DNA of 64,000 nucleotides, from contig NW_026570222.1 in NCBI RefSeq assembly GCF_019649055.1, positions 1,240,001-1,304,000 of the forward strand, in the 5' to 3' direction. The notes under the pieces were generated by a model that saw only the letters and a program-made list of their open reading frames with translations, did not search any database and was not told the origin of the DNA. This document shows, piece by piece, positions 41,289 to 54,576 of this stretch (positions within the stretch are counted from its first letter, which is position 1; each line of letters starts with the position of its first letter). Source of the stretch: Paramacrobiotus metropolitanus. Its lineage: Eukaryota; Tardigrada; Eutardigrada; Parachela; Macrobiotidae. Position numbers and translations under genes: made by a program.

Positions 41289-42000
41289 GAAAAGGGTGAC
41301 TCGCCAAGTAGTGATGAGACTCCTCGCCGGAAAGTCGTCAGGAATGATTCGAGACCCGCGTGATATCCAAATCTAAGACTTATTTATAAATTACAGGTTT
41401 TCGACGGTGATTGACCTATGGATCACCGAATGTTTGCTTTCCGTGACTTGTTACGCCATTATTATAGCAGTTGATTAGTAGTACTACAGTACTTAAATCA
41501 GTCAAAATACCAGTAATATGTGAGCGTGAATATCTTATAAAAACTGTACTTCCTGTTTATATTTATGCGTTTCTCATGTGTTTATTTGATTAATTGTTCA
41601 AAGATGTGAAATTATATATCTGGCTGATGTTTTGGCTGAATAAAGCACAACCAGAATACCTATTAGTCGCCCGCCAGCCGCTCACGGGAAAACAATACGG
41701 TCAAAATTTTGTATGTATACATCAAATTTTTCAACATCTAAAACAATAAACATTTCGCGAAATTTTTTACGGAGATGTTCAGATTTTAATTGTGAAGCTG
41801 AGAATGGACATTTAAATTAATTGAGAATTCTATCGTGATATGTGGATACAAATTCTGGGTCTGGCATTTTAATGGTGAACTGCGCTGATCACTAACTGGG
41901 CTGGGCGTGCTACCCCAATCGCGCGACCTGTTCAACTAGGGACTCTGCTGCGTTTTATGCCTTTACATTCGCAATCCATTGCCTCGATATTCCCTGAAAA
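41289..42000 (+). other. SERHL 3' UTR and spacer
   Basis: Holds an AATAAA at 41639-41644, likely the SERHL polyadenylation signal. The remaining ~350 bp lead to the MTRF1L start and presumably contain its promoter. Confidence 0.5.
41639..41644 (+). terminator. Polyadenylation signal AATAAA of SERHL
   Basis: Canonical hexamer about 350 bp after the SERHL stop and before the next plus-strand gene. Confidence 0.5.
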
Positions 42001-44153
42001 ATGTTTTCCTATGTAAACCGAACTCTCGCATGCTGCTGCTTTGCAGAAATGCGGCGACTTATTTGCGGCGCGCGAGGCAGCTTTCTTTATCATCGATTCT
42101 CTTCGACCCCCACGCCATCACGAGTTTCGGATGAGCAGCGATCTGTTGTCGCCAATTATTTGGACAATCTCCCCAAACAACTCGAACATTTACAGAAAAC
42201 TCTGTATCCTACAAATTCTGTGGAAGAAACCCTTAGCGTCGGTGCAGTAACGGAAAACCTGAAAGCGCGATATCACAGAATACAAAAGGCAATGCCGGCC
42301 ATCGAGAAGAGAATGAAAAAGATGTCCGATGCCCAAGAATTAGAGAGTTTGGCAGCAGGTAGCAGAACGTTTACGAGACTTTTAAAAAGTATTCCTTGAT
42401 TTTTAGAGTTAAATTTCTGAACTTAGGTTAATTTTGCAGATCTTACAAGAACTAGCGACGCTGAAATGGCGAAACTGGCCGACGAAGATTTACGAAAATG
42501 TATGCAGGATGTGCAGAAACTGGAAAAGGAGGTGTGAGTGAGACACGATTTGCGTCCTAGCTGCCGACGGTTTACTTAAAAATAAATCGCAAATTCATAG
42601 CAGGTGTTATTTTTATGCATGTTACTGTTTGCATATTGCATTAGTACATTTTAACATCTTTTAATTGGAATTTTCAATGTGGACCAGTTTCTGCAGTTTT
42701 TCAAGGGGAAAGTGACCATTCTGTGTAAAAGCGTATATGATTCTCATGAATTGTGAAAGCAGTGAAGTTTTGAGAGACTTATCAACGCAGATCGCGTTAT
42801 TTTTCAGGTAATTTTCAAGATAATATGCTACATCGCGGATACGTTTTTTTGCGTTTCAGATTCTGGACATTCTGGTGCCGGAAGATGCGGGGGATGCGGG
42901 CGACATTATCATGGAAGTTAGTGCGGGAGTTGGCGGACAAGAAGCGATGCTATTTGCTAGTGAAATGTACCGAATGTATGAGAGATATTCTTTGTTCCGC
43001 GGATGGATTTTTGAAGAGCTGCAAAATGATGAAAGCGAAATAGGCAAGTGTCATTTTTTAGCGGAATGTTAAAGCGGAATATAAATTTCTGGCGTTTGCA
43101 AAGCTGTTCGCTGCCAATTGCGAAAAATTCAGCATAATGCCAGCTTTTACAAGAATGATGCCAGTGTACAACTCATTCGCTATAGATGCGTCTTGTAAAT
43201 GCACGAAATTGTACTGAAATTTCAACATTAAAATTTAAAGGAGGAATTCGCTTTGCAAGCGCATCGGTGAGTGGTCGCGAAGCCTACAAGCATCTGAAAT
43301 TTGAAGGCGGTGTCCACAGAGTTCAGCGCACACCAAAAACGGAAAAATTTGGCCGAGTACATACAAGCACGATTACCGTTGCCATCCTCTCCAAACCGAA
43401 AGACGTAAGTATGCAAAGCTAATGTTTAAGTGGCCAATATGGCCACTGATCGGCCAACAATGCTGGACACGCAGATATTTTTCAGAGTTTTGCTTTACGT
43501 ACCATTTACATTTTGATAACGGTTTTACATTGATTTGAGAGATTTAATGGATGTGTTGCAAAACTTACAGGTGGATGTTGTCCTGAGAAAAGGTGATCTG
43601 AAAATCGAAACTTGTCGGTCATCCGGAAAAGGTGGACAACACGTTAATAAAACGGACAGTGCAGTGAGAATTGTCCATCTTCCTACTAACACCGCAGTAG
43701 AATGCCAGGAACAGAGGTCACAGGCTGATAACAGGAAACGGGCAATGGAGAAGCTGGTAATAAATACAGACAGGAGATAGCCCTAGTGTTTTTATTATTG
43801 TGTCCTGAGTAACAAAATTGGGGTGTTTGCTGTAGGCTGCTATACTCAATCAGAAACAGTTAGATGACCAGATGGACAAGGAGACGTCAAGCAGAAAACT
43901 ACAAGTCAGGAGTTGTGATCGATCGGAAAAGATCCGAACCTACAACTTTGCACAAAACCGCTTAACGGATCACCGAATTGGAATTACCCTGCATAACCTA
44001 GAAGAAGTTCTGCAGGGAAAGGAAGGATTTCATGAGCTCATACAGAAAACCCTTGCAGAGTATAGACGCGAATCCATAGAACATTTAGTGAATGCTGCGC
44101 TGACATCCGGTGTTGCATCTAGTCAAAAAACCCGCGCTGATGTCAAAAGTTAA
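42001..44153 (+). CDS. MTRF1L: Mitochondrial translational release factor 1-like
   Basis: Six exons: 42001-42358, 42440-42531, 42860-43043, 43241-43404, 43571-43756, 43836-44153; 433 residues. The leader is basic/hydroxylated, consistent with mitochondrial import; a second ATG at 42049 could also serve. The class-I release-factor core is complete: [37 protein letters not shown] with the PKT tripeptide typical of mtRF1a (MTRF1L) rather than MTRF1, the peptidyl-hydrolase GGQ in [20 protein letters not shown], and [19 protein letters not shown]. The protein terminates mitochondrial translation at UAA/UAG. The intron after exon 3 starts with GC (AG/GCAAGT), required by both phase and conservation ([12 protein letters not shown]). 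Confidence 0.95.
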
Positions 44154-44230
44154 AGTTTTTTTTCCGTGAAGAACTTGATTACGTTTCTTGTATCGAACTG
44201 ATGCCAATCAACAGAAAAATCGAGAAATTA

Positions 44231-44236
44231 AATAAA
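44231..44236 (+). terminator. Polyadenylation signal AATAAA of MTRF1L
   Basis: Canonical hexamer 78 bp after the MTRF1L stop. Confidence 0.6.
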
Positions 44237-44737
44237 GTTGTGGTTTGTGCTTTCCTCACATTTCAGCTAGTTAATAAGTAACTATTTTCAATACGAGGAC
44301 GCATCCGGTCTGAAATATGCAGTGAACAAAGCCAGTAAACTGAACAAATAAATCGCCCCTTAAATTTTAAATACCATCCAGTGGGTATTAAAATCACTTG
44401 CAATTAGTACAATACCATCAATAATACAGTACATGCAAAATCGGAATCGTAGCGGACAGAAATTACTAGCTCCATATAAGTTGTTCAAAAACTTTTTACT
44501 GACTGATATAGTTAACGGAGAGGAACATAAAAATCCGCATTTTTTTTACCGAAATTGGGGAAAAATCCGGGAACATCAACCAATTCGCTAACTGTATGCT
44601 GGCTGAATGTAGAACATAACACGCAGGCACCGGGATTTCATGCTTCGAATTTCGAAAACATTTGCCTAATTCCTACTGCTTGTTTTTCATACGAAAACGA
44701 AAATACAGGCAATCATGATCGTACTTCATTATGCATC

Positions 44738-44743
44738 TTTATT
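44738..44743 (-). terminator. Polyadenylation signal AATAAA of RPL12
   Basis: TTTATT on the plus strand, that is AATAAA on the minus strand, about 70 bp after the RPL12 stop. Confidence 0.6.
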
Positions 44744-44811
44744 TCCGATGGTAATCATACACAATACGTATTTCCGTAAAAGCCATCTGAATGGTAGCCA
44801 AACAAGCTGAA

Positions 44812-45625
44812 CTACTTCTCGGGCACATTAACGTCTCCATTATTGATCTTATCTATTACGTCGTGTGGGTTAGAGCCTTCCACGGTGCAGCCGACAGACT
44901 GGCAGGTGCCGAGGATTTCTTTGACAACTCCCTCCAATTTCCTCGCCATCGAGCGTGGCCGCATAGTTCTGGCGATATCCAGGATATCATCAAAGGTTAA
45001 ATTGCCCGAATGTTTTACTGAGAAATAAAACAACACATATAAGCATAGTAACAGGAAACATGCCTCTGGCGTCTCGATGTGTTTCTTGACTCACCGTTCT
45101 TAACTTTCTTGCGGTCGCGCGGTGGCTCCTTCAGCGCTTTGATGATCAGAGAGGCGGCTGACGGCACAACGTCGATCTTGGCCTGACGATTTTGAATTGT
45201 CAGCTTCACTGTAACTTTAAGGCCTTTCCAATCGCCGGTTGCTTTCGCAATATCTTCACCGACTTTTTTGGGAGCCTAAAACAAAGCGATTATTAATAAA
45301 ACAAGGGTTTCCAATTCCAACAACCGAAGCGGAAATATAACTCAATAACTGCGCAAAAACGCTGAAAACGTACCAATCCGAGAGGACCAATTTTGGGAGC
45401 CAAGGCAGCCGTCGCGCCAACCTCACCACCGATCGCACGCATATACACTGCAATATACATCACATTTTGCATAAAACTTATTAAGCGTGCTGACATCTGA
45501 GAAATCTGTGATGCAGAGCTTCCCGCGAACCATATCATGCATGATACTGTATCGTGGCGAAATTAAAATGAGTCCCATGGGCACTTACCTACTACGATCT
45601 CATTAGGATCAAATTTTGGAGGCAT
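44812..45625 (-). CDS. RPL12: 60S ribosomal protein L12 (uL11)
   Basis: Four exons (minus): 45625-45589, 45447-45374, 45275-45095, 45017-44812; exactly 165 residues, the length of human RPL12. The protein begins [20 protein letters not shown] and continues with [38 protein letters not shown] and [11 protein letters not shown], then ends ...HPHD-type [12 protein letters not shown]. It binds 28S rRNA at the base of the P-stalk. Start and stop are unambiguous. The ATG is 78 bp from a divergent plus-strand small open frame. Confidence 0.98.
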
Positions 45626-45703
45626 TGTGAATTAATAACCAGTTAATCGCTAATCCAAAAACAAATCAAATTCCGAACAGACTCCAATCTAGGATAATCA
45701 AAG

Positions 45704-45910
45704 ATGCAAACAGTCAAGACCCGGCTCGAGGAACTCTACGAGTCTTCAAATCCGATCCAGCTGCCGAGCTGCATGCAGAGTACGTACAGATTTTCCTGGC
45801 TGTACCGAGGCAGTGCGCATGGCAAGCGGGTCTGCACAATTTTCGATTTATCGTTTGCTCACGTAGCCGCATGCCGGCTTGCTAGGAGCCCGACCGGAAG
45901 TGCCGTTTAG
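45704..45910 (+). CDS. Small open frame divergent from RPL12, unrecognised
   Basis: A 68-codon frame starting MQTVKTRLEELYESSNPIQL. The first ~25 residues look protein-like (charged, amphipathic); the second half is Cys/Arg-rich without recognisable motif. It starts 78 bp from the RPL12 ATG on the opposite strand, so it could be transcribed from the same promoter. A splice donor (GA/GTACGT near 45779) could redirect the frame. I do not recognise a family, and this may not be a real gene. Confidence 0.25.
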   Translation: MQTVKTRLEELYESSNPIQLPSCMQSTYRFSWLYRGSAHGKRVCTIFDLSFAHVAACRLARSPTGSAV

Positions 45911-46641
45911 TAATAGCTCGCTATGTTAGGTATCTTTCTAAAAAATTTATCAACTGTAAGTGATGTTTCGTGCCGATGACCGGCATTCGTGAAAAAGCTT
46001 GCAGCCATTTTGGGGTATCAGTCTTCTTGGGAAAAAGCGTTAAACCAATACTAGAACAGCCTTTTTGTAGTAACAGAAAACTGGCTGCTTCGGTGATTGA
46101 ATAATAAACGCCGTATTAAAGCGAGCCTGTTTTTTCGATTACACGGAAGTACAAGTACAGTCCTTGGATATTAACAGATCGATTATTAACGATAAAAATA
46201 ACATACACATACAGTAATCGGAATAGTAAATTGCAACGATTATACGGCATTCGTAATATAGTAACGAAATTTAAACATGGATTTAACAAGTAGAGCAAGT
46301 GTCGCTAAAAATGGAAAATAACCGACAAAACTTTTACGATGTTTCGGTAGTACCTTTCAAAATGCTTTACTTCCATAAAAGACAATACAACACATCAATA
46401 CCAGGTTTGCAAAGACACCGGAAATAAAAAAGTCCACCCTAAAATCCTATACATAGTCCAAAAGGGGATCACACATGTTTGTAAAATAAGTATAAAAAAT
46501 AAATGATCACTAATACTCACAATTAGAACAAAACAAAAATCTCTGTCATGAGTATCAAAAACCATAATAATACTGCAAATTCAAACACAATTAAAAATCA
46601 CCGGATACCCAAAAAATCACATAATGCTTCTTTCGGGTAAA
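45911..46641. other. Intergenic DNA / 3' flank of the TSR gene
   Basis: AT-rich, about 730 bp, presumably including the 3' UTR of the minus-strand WAP/TSR gene. No feature is identified. Confidence 0.4.
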
Positions 46642-49600
46642 TCAATAGGGGATTTTTCTCGTATCTTCGTCATAATCATCATAATCCGCGCTTACAGATT
46701 CACGATAGCGTTGCATTAGAACTGGATCAACTTTGGGAACGTTAGCCGGTCGTTCTGGGTACGAATTTTGGGGCCTGACATCAGGAAGCGGGGCAGGCAG
46801 TACCTTGGACGCCGCTGGAGGGTTGCTGGCGACTGGCATTTGAGGAACTTTAAGAATCTCAACCGGCCGTGTCGCTCCGTATGCTAACGGAAGTGGCTTT
46901 GGCGCTCCGCGAGAATACGAGTTTCGTCCCGTGTAATTTTGTCCAGGCAAGGCCATCTGCAGTAATTAAACAAGATAATTTCCCTGTACAGATTGGTGAT
47001 AAACGTACAGGGTAATTTTCAGGCCTTAGCGATCACTTAAAAAAATAAACATTTGAGTAAATAACGTCATTACAAACAAAAACGTTTATTCTTTGAAGTT
47101 TTTACGCACTTACGCATCCAACAGGCACTTATGAGGCTTGTGCCATATTATACTGTATGCAAAGATATTCTGACCCGTCACAAAAAATATTACATACTTG
47201 GCTGTAATTACGCCCTGGCATCGGTGGAGAATTGGCATTTGGTGGAACGACGTAAATGGACGATGCCGATCCTATCCCGTTCTCAACCATCTTGTCGTAC
47301 AGCTGCAGCAGGAAACATCCTTCATCCAAACACAGGCCGACACTAGGACACGACTGGCATAGTCGATCCAGAGGAACACACCGTTGTCGCGGCTTACAGT
47401 TGATTGCTTCGCAAGCCGAATTACAGGCGCACATTGTTTCCCCGGTAAGAGGGTGTTTACGATATCCAGAAGGACAAGACAGAGGACAAATACATTTAGG
47501 CACCGGTTCACAAGGAGGATATGGACAGTTCGGCTGCACCCAAGAAATACACTCGAAGCCCGGTCGGCAAGTGGCTTGTGTACATGGAGCCGCAGGATCA
47601 AAATTGCAATCTGCAAAAGCTCAAGAATGATGTTAAAATGCAGATAGCCCAACAGGTTCGTAAATAACAATGAATTTACCAGAGCCGCCAATGCATACGG
47701 AATTGCACCCATCGGGAGTACAACATTTCGAATTGCTTCCGCAGTCATTGTCTCCTTTACACTGCTTAACACAAGCCGGAGTTCCTGAAGAGCGCAACGA
47801 ATTTTACACAATAAGTAATACGATTAGAAACTCAATGATTAAAAGGTCCTTTACCGCTACAGGCTTGTTTGTTGCATGCATCATTTCGCCTGTCGGGTCC
47901 AATACACTCTTTCCTGTTTTCAGACGCAGCGCATACACGAATTTTAAATCTCTGCCCTCCATTACAACTCTTCGTACAACCGCTCCACGGTCCCCATTCT
48001 GACCACCCGCCAACGAATCCTTTAGACAAGTCCAAAGCAAAGCTGACATTAGGATAAGGTCTAGATTCGGCCACTAATCCCCAACCAGAGACAGCGGGAG
48101 TGCTGAGTGCGACAGCCGGTCCCCATCCCTGGTATGTTGTCGGTGCAAGGTACAATTTTTCAGGCTTGTATTCAACATAGCTTGTATTTTGAGCTACAAC
48201 AATTCCTCCTACCAAAACAGTCATCCATACAGCAAAAGTTGCAGTCATCCATACAGCAAAGAACAAAAATCAGTTACACATTTACCTTTTAGACCGTACG
48301 GCGTTGTGCCCCATCCGGATGTTGTCTGATATCCCAATGTCGATGATGGCCCCCAGCCTTGTGGAGGCACAGTACTGGTTGTTCCCCATCCCTGTGGTTT
48401 CGGTGTCGTCGAGCTCCAGCCAGTAAAAGTTGATAACGGCCCCCATCCAGCTGTTGTGCCGTAGGAAAGTTTCGCACTCTGCCGGTCATATCCATACGGA
48501 GATGTCGTTCCCCATCCTTGAGGCGGCAACGTGGTTACAGGACCCCAGCCTTGTGGTGGAGTGCCGACAGGTGGCCCGTACTGCTGCGGTCCGCTAGAAA
48601 CGATTTGATTAACGTAAACAGCGGATTGATTATACTGCAGAGCTCCTTGTAGTCGGGAAACATTATACGGCTTCGCTCCAGGAGGCACTGAACCCCATCC
48701 CTGCATCGGCTGACCAGGTTGCACATACGGAGCTGACACATTTCGAGGTCCATACTCGGGCGGACGTTGTACACGGAAATCGCCGGGCAAAGGCAGGTTG
48801 TAAACCAATGTCTGCACTCCTGGGTTTACTTGAGGATAACGCAGAAGATGACCGGTTGCGTTGACGAAGTCGTAACCTTGATACGCCGGAAAAGGTGGAA
48901 CTATAGATCGGTTTGGATACAAAGTATTCACATTGGTGTTCCATCCTTGATAACTGGGCACGTACACACTGGCCGGCGCTGGTTGATACTGCGAAACAGT
49001 CTGCCGGTAACTGCTCGAATTTGATGACACATACTGCGTGGGGGATATTGTTGTGGCAGCTGTGGGGTACTTCGGATAATGTTCGTCATGGTCATCTTGC
49101 TCCAAATGATCCAGTTTTAATCTATTCGCTCCTTTATCGGGATACGCCGTGCTGTTGTATTCCACTAGATCAGCTGCAGCGGGATATCGCGGAGTGGATG
49201 CTTCGTTGGCGTAATTGTAGTTGTCTTTGTTGTCGTACTGGGCATCGAAGCGCTGCAGTTCGCCTAACAATAAACGATGTAAACTCATTTGCCTGCCTGC
49301 CTGACTACGATAACTTAATAGGCATAATTATGTAAAATAAATACCCGGGCATAAGCTGATAGCGCAACCAGCCAGTTCAATGCCACTCAGGAAATCGGAC
49401 GATCCATCCAGGCAAGCGCTTCTAGGTTGTGGCCGAGGAGGTGGGATTACAACAGAATCCGTATATTCAGGTACGCTGACAATCATACACTGACGGCGTC
49501 GCATCTGGATCCCTCCGCCACAAGAACGAGAGCAAGACGACCATGAACTCCAGTCTCCAGCAAATTCAGTCTTTTCTCGTAAACCTGCAAGGACACAAAC

Positions 49601-52600
49601 ATATAATATTTCCAGTAATATCGATGAGGAAAAAAAACAGAGTGCCAATATTGACGTGGGCAACTTTCGAAATGATTCGAAAACGTACCGCATTTTTTAC
49701 GATTACATTGGGCTACTTCAAAAGCCGGTTTGGTACAGAATTCTCCGTTGACTGGAAGGTCATCTGCAAACGTCCGATTGCGATACCCATATCCGGTCCC
49801 ACACGGCTTTGAACACGATGACCATTCACTCCATGGAGGATAAATGAAATTGTTTACATCTACAAATTTACGAATGAAACCTCGTCCAACAGTCTGAGTG
49901 AAAATGTGGAAACGAGATGTGATCAGTCTTACCTTTATAACAGCTTCGGTAATCGCATTCGACCTGCCGTATTTCGATTCTCGGGCAATCTTCGACATCC
50001 GCCGACCCACAACTGAATATACGAAACGTGTTAGCGAAATAACCATCCTCAGAACACTGGCCGGAGCAAGGAGTGGGCAATGACCAGCTACTCCATGCTG
50101 CATAATCTTGACGGTAATCTGTTCAACAATACATTCAATATGACAAATTTGTCCTTAGATGTACACACGAGTTGTTGTCCTTACGGTCACAAGGATGAGT
50201 GTTGCACGGCTGAACATCATACGGTGTCCCGGGGCATACTAAATGTTGATCGATACCGTGCGATAAGCATTTTCGAATGCGCATAGTTGAACCACCTCCA
50301 CATAAGGAAGAGCATGGAGACCAGCTTGACCAGTGATCCCAGGCCAGTGCTTTCTCTGAAAATTTTACGGGATTATTGCAATATACAATATATTGTACAG
50401 TATAAATCACGGAATATTAACATAAACTGCCTGAAGGGTGTATGTACTGTTCAGCGTTCGGCGAAAACAGTTATAGCGAAAAACCAGATATCGTGCTGGT
50501 TGCACACTTACTTGAGCAAGGACGTGTTTGACATCGTTCGATTTCGAAGTCGTGACCGTGGCAGGCATCAGAATCCTTTCCAGCAGGACACAGGGAGTAC
50601 TTATAACGTATTCTTGTTCCGGTGCCGCAAGTATGCGAACATGAGCTCCAAGGAGTCCAAGAGGATAATTTCGCATCGACTTCCTGATCTGCAAGTGATC
50701 ACGATTTGAAAGTTCGAGTGTCAGTTATTATCAGTGATTCAGTGTCACATCATAAGAAAGCGGCAAGACATACCGTCACAAGCGTCCGTGTTACATGCCT
50801 CATCTTCGTAAGGATCAGCATTACAAATTTCATCATACCGCTGTTGCGTAGGGGCGTTACAAGTCCCATAGCGAATGCGACCACCTCCTCCACATTTACG
50901 ACTGCATGGTGACCAGCATCCCCATTCATAACCTTCGCTTGCTGTATAAAAAAACATCGTTATATTCAGCAAACCATCAAAGTACAGAAAAGGGAAGTGT
51001 ACGGCACAGATTCTGTTAATCAGCTTACCGCTGCACGAGACAGTATTACAAGCTTCCAGTTTGAAATGATCCCCTGGGCAATAACGTCCGCCATACATTG
51101 GGGTGGGATTATCACAACTTCGGCTTTTGTAACGTAATCCTCCACCACACGAAGCGCTGCACTCACTCCACTTTCCCCAGTCCGACCAGCCGCCATCAAC
51201 CACTACAAGCAAAAGATTTAAACTACTACTGCTGTAATTAAGAAGTCGCATCTCCTGTGTATTACCAGAAACAAACAATTCAAATCGCAACGCCAGGCTA
51301 TGCAATAACATATTTGAATTTTGACCCAATAAATCCAGTGCTATTTAAATAAACAATTCAAATTGTACTCACTCTTGCAGAAATTACAAACTCGGAGTTC
51401 AAAAGGCTTTCCACTACAATATCGCCCGCTGTTCCACGGTGTCGGATGATTACAATCACGCGACGCGTACTGGTATCCTTCTTCGCACCCATCGGCAGAG
51501 CATTCTGACCAGTCACTCCACTGCCCATAATCTCCGGGAATAACTATCGACAAGAGCAAAAATCGGTCAATAACCGTTTATAATTTGGAGCAAATGCAGT
51601 TAGTTCGACTACAGAAGTTCAGTGATGCAGTGATAAAGTTTATTATAGACTTTTTCCCAACTGATTTTATAAGTGAAGATTTTTAGCCAGGGTTAGTTAA
51701 AAAATAAATCGCATAAATCATAACATAGTGTAGCGACGCACCAGGACACTTTTGCGGATTGCAGATATCACTCCTGAATTCGTATCCTTCACAATCCTTG
51801 CCTAACTGACATTCAGGGTTTTTCCTAACAGAGATCTTCAGCCCACTGTCGCAATCCCGAGTACACCGAGACCAGTCAGACCAATCCTCCACTAGTCTTT
51901 GTTCGCCTAAAGCATTACATTAACAAGTTGGCATACATGTTAGCGTCTTCGACAAAATGCAGGCTATCGAATCAATTTCACTTTGCAAAATATAATTCGG
52001 AAACAGTACCTTTACATGGTGGTCCAGTGCACACTTTGTAGTCGAAATTTGGACCGGAACATTCGCCAACGTAGCCCGTAAATGGACAAAACGGACAAGA
52101 GCGAAACCGGGACATTAGACCGGTACCACAGGAGCTGGAACATGCCGACCAGCTACTCCAATTGCTGTACACAACATCTGGAAAGAAAAATGAGTTACAT
52201 ACTTCCTCCTATGGTTACAATAACATAGTTTGAAGCATATTCCCCAACTGAACGAAAGCATCAAGCGGACCAACCTGCGCAACTGTGGTAATTACATTCC
52301 TCGAGATCCATTTGAAAATCATCGCAAAAGATCTTTTCACTGGAATCTTCATCAGCGCACACACGGAAACGATAACGACTACGCACTCCACCACCGCATT
52401 TTGCCGAGCATGCCGTCCACGACGTCCATTCCATCCATGGGGAAACGTAGCTCTCACACTTCTGGCTATTGCAACTCTCCAACTCGTAATGATTCCCGTG
52501 ACAGTATTTCTTCTGCTCCGCCAAGCGTCCAGGAAAATTGCAGTTCCGATTGCGCACGCGCACACCTCCTCCACAGCTGGCCGTGCAGCTTCCCCATTGA

Positions 52601-53477
52601 CCCCAGTGGTACCAACCGAAATCTTCTACTCACGGAATAAACCAAACATCAGAATCACAGACCCAAGAGGTTTTGCCGTGGTCTTTTATTGCCCAAAAAA
52701 AATTAATACTAGGAGTTTTTTTAAGAAATAAACTTTTGATTATTTACGAACCTCAGTACAAAAGAGCTGGATAAATCTTCAGTTGTTCTTAAGTTAGAGT
52801 GCAAAAATAACTTCTGTTCGAAATGGCCGTTTTACTTACGGATCGGTGATGAGCAGATGTTTTTTCCGCACTCATTCTTGCAGCATTTCCACTTTCCCGG
52901 GCAGTCTGCATCAGATTTGCAGGTATCCAAGCAAGATCCGATAGCAATCGCGTATGCAGGCGGACAAGTGCCGATTTTATGGTCACCTATAATATTATCG
53001 CAAAATTCAAATCGCTTTTGGAATAATTCACAAAGTCGATCGATCACGGTAAGAGACTGCCTCCAGTTCCTGTATACAATTATTATGTGCAATCCATGTT
53101 TCTTCTAAACTTCGTTTTCGAAAAATGAAATTACCATCAACTTGCAAAATCCCAGTAGAAGATCGGTTGACCAAAGGTGGACTTTCTCGTTCCCCCTGCT
53201 TCATCAGAGGTGGCAATTTGGTCGAAGTGTACAGGTCTTCGTCTGCATAAAGGTCATCGCCCCCATCTACAAAACCACAACAAATGCGCAGATTGCAGTT
53301 ATCTTCCGAAAACAGCAACCTGGAAGAGCTTGCTACTAAATCCAAACACAAACCTGGTGAAGTCAGATTCTGAATTTTTATGTTAACAGTGCCAACCACA
53401 TCTTCGTCCTGCGCACGAGAGCACGGGGTACAGGAAGATAGTATAACGCAAGATATCCAAAACTTCCTTATGATCAT
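46642..53477 (-). CDS. Secreted WAP / thrombospondin type-1 repeat / QGWG-rich protein
   Basis: Eighteen exons (minus): 53477-53135, 52986-52840, 52625-52275, 52177-52010, 51906-51742, 51543-51373, 51202-51029, 50941-50774, 50688-50512, 50355-50185, 50106-49933, 49859-49689, 49584-49345, 49263-48286, 48208-47855, 47784-47680, 47610-47198, 46956-46642; 1594 residues in phase. Order: signal peptide (MIIRKFWISCVILSSCTPC), WAP domain (GTCPPAY...DADCPGKWKCC), twelve TSRs (WSxWSxC...CGGG), a ~320-residue Tyr/Pro/Ser-rich segment with repeated PQGWG, a 13th TSR (WSEWGPWSGC), a second WAP-like domain (DNDC..SKCC), a Cys-rich TIL/antistasin-like module and an acidic tail. Most modules sit on single phase 1-1 exons. 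Probably extracellular matrix. The arrangement recalls papilin/ADAMTS-like proteins, but no Kunitz, lacunin or ADAMTS spacer region was seen. Confidence 0.88.
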
Positions 53478-54576
53478 GATAATTCCGAGCGACTGCGAAC
53501 TGGAATACAGTACTGTAAAATTTCACGAAGAAAAACGATTAATCAGCACTGAACAATTACAAAAACATAAAATAATTTGGCTCTAAAACAGAAAAACTAC
53601 AAAATCCGAAGAACTACAAAACCTGGGTCGCATAGAGAAAGAGAAATTTGCACCCAAGTCTTGGATCAGAATTTCCTATTGAAATCACTGACGTCTATAT
53701 TTTGTAAGTATTACTTAATACGCCGGTATCTTAAAATTCGCAAGACTTAGTGGCTAACGCGGTACCGAGGCGGTATTTATTCTATACGGTGCTTCTTCAT
53801 CAGTACTCGTACGCGCGCTCCACTATATAATTTTAAAATAATATAAATATTGTACGAAATGCACCCGTATTGTACAGGAGTTGTGACAGGTATGACTATG
53901 AGTGCAATACTTTGAGTACAGTACTGTGCGAAACATAAACGTACGTGGTGGTGTATCACAGATTCACGACTTCTGAACGCCCATTGGTCACTCTCTTTAA
54001 GCCGATGAAAGAATGATTAAATTAATTTTCGGGGGATTTCAGTAAAAGATTGCGGTTGAAAAAGACAGGTTGTTCGATGACTTCAAACTTTAGCGATTGT
54101 GCGGACGTCCCGCCAACGCATCTTTGTAGTATTCTGTCCGATGATTCCTGCTTCGCCGCAACTGGTAGTTTATGGAGATGTACTCGTATCAGCAAAACCA
54201 TAGAGCATGTAAACTGAAATTTAAATTTTTTACACCTGTTGATCTTGCTCATATTACTTATACTGCTGTCTGCGTGGAAACTTGAAAGGTCCTACCACAT
54301 TACCATTAATTTTACCATAGCGTGATAGACTTACTTTAAGTAGGTATATTATAAGCGTCATGCTGAATGGGCCATGATTTTACTGTACTGTAAATTGTAA
54401 AATCATTATTGTTGTACAGGCAGGCCTACATGTTGCAGGCACGTTCTTGTCAAACAGTTGTCATCAAACCATTGAGTTACAGTACCGTACATTCATATAA
54501 CATCAACACTTAATAATAACTTCAACCAACCTTACCGCCCCAATCTCATTCCAAATTATGAAATAAATCAAAAACA
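53478..54576. other. Intergenic DNA TSR gene / GOLGA5
   Basis: About 1.1 kb holding the promoter side of the TSR gene and the 3' flank of GOLGA5. A 76-codon minus frame at 54022-54252 has no recognisable domain and is not called. Confidence 0.4.

Larger units (their letters stand above)
44154..44811. other. Convergent spacer MTRF1L / RPL12
   Basis: Contains AATAAA at 44231-44236 (plus, for MTRF1L) and its complement at 44738-44743 (minus, for RPL12). No other feature is seen. Confidence 0.55.
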
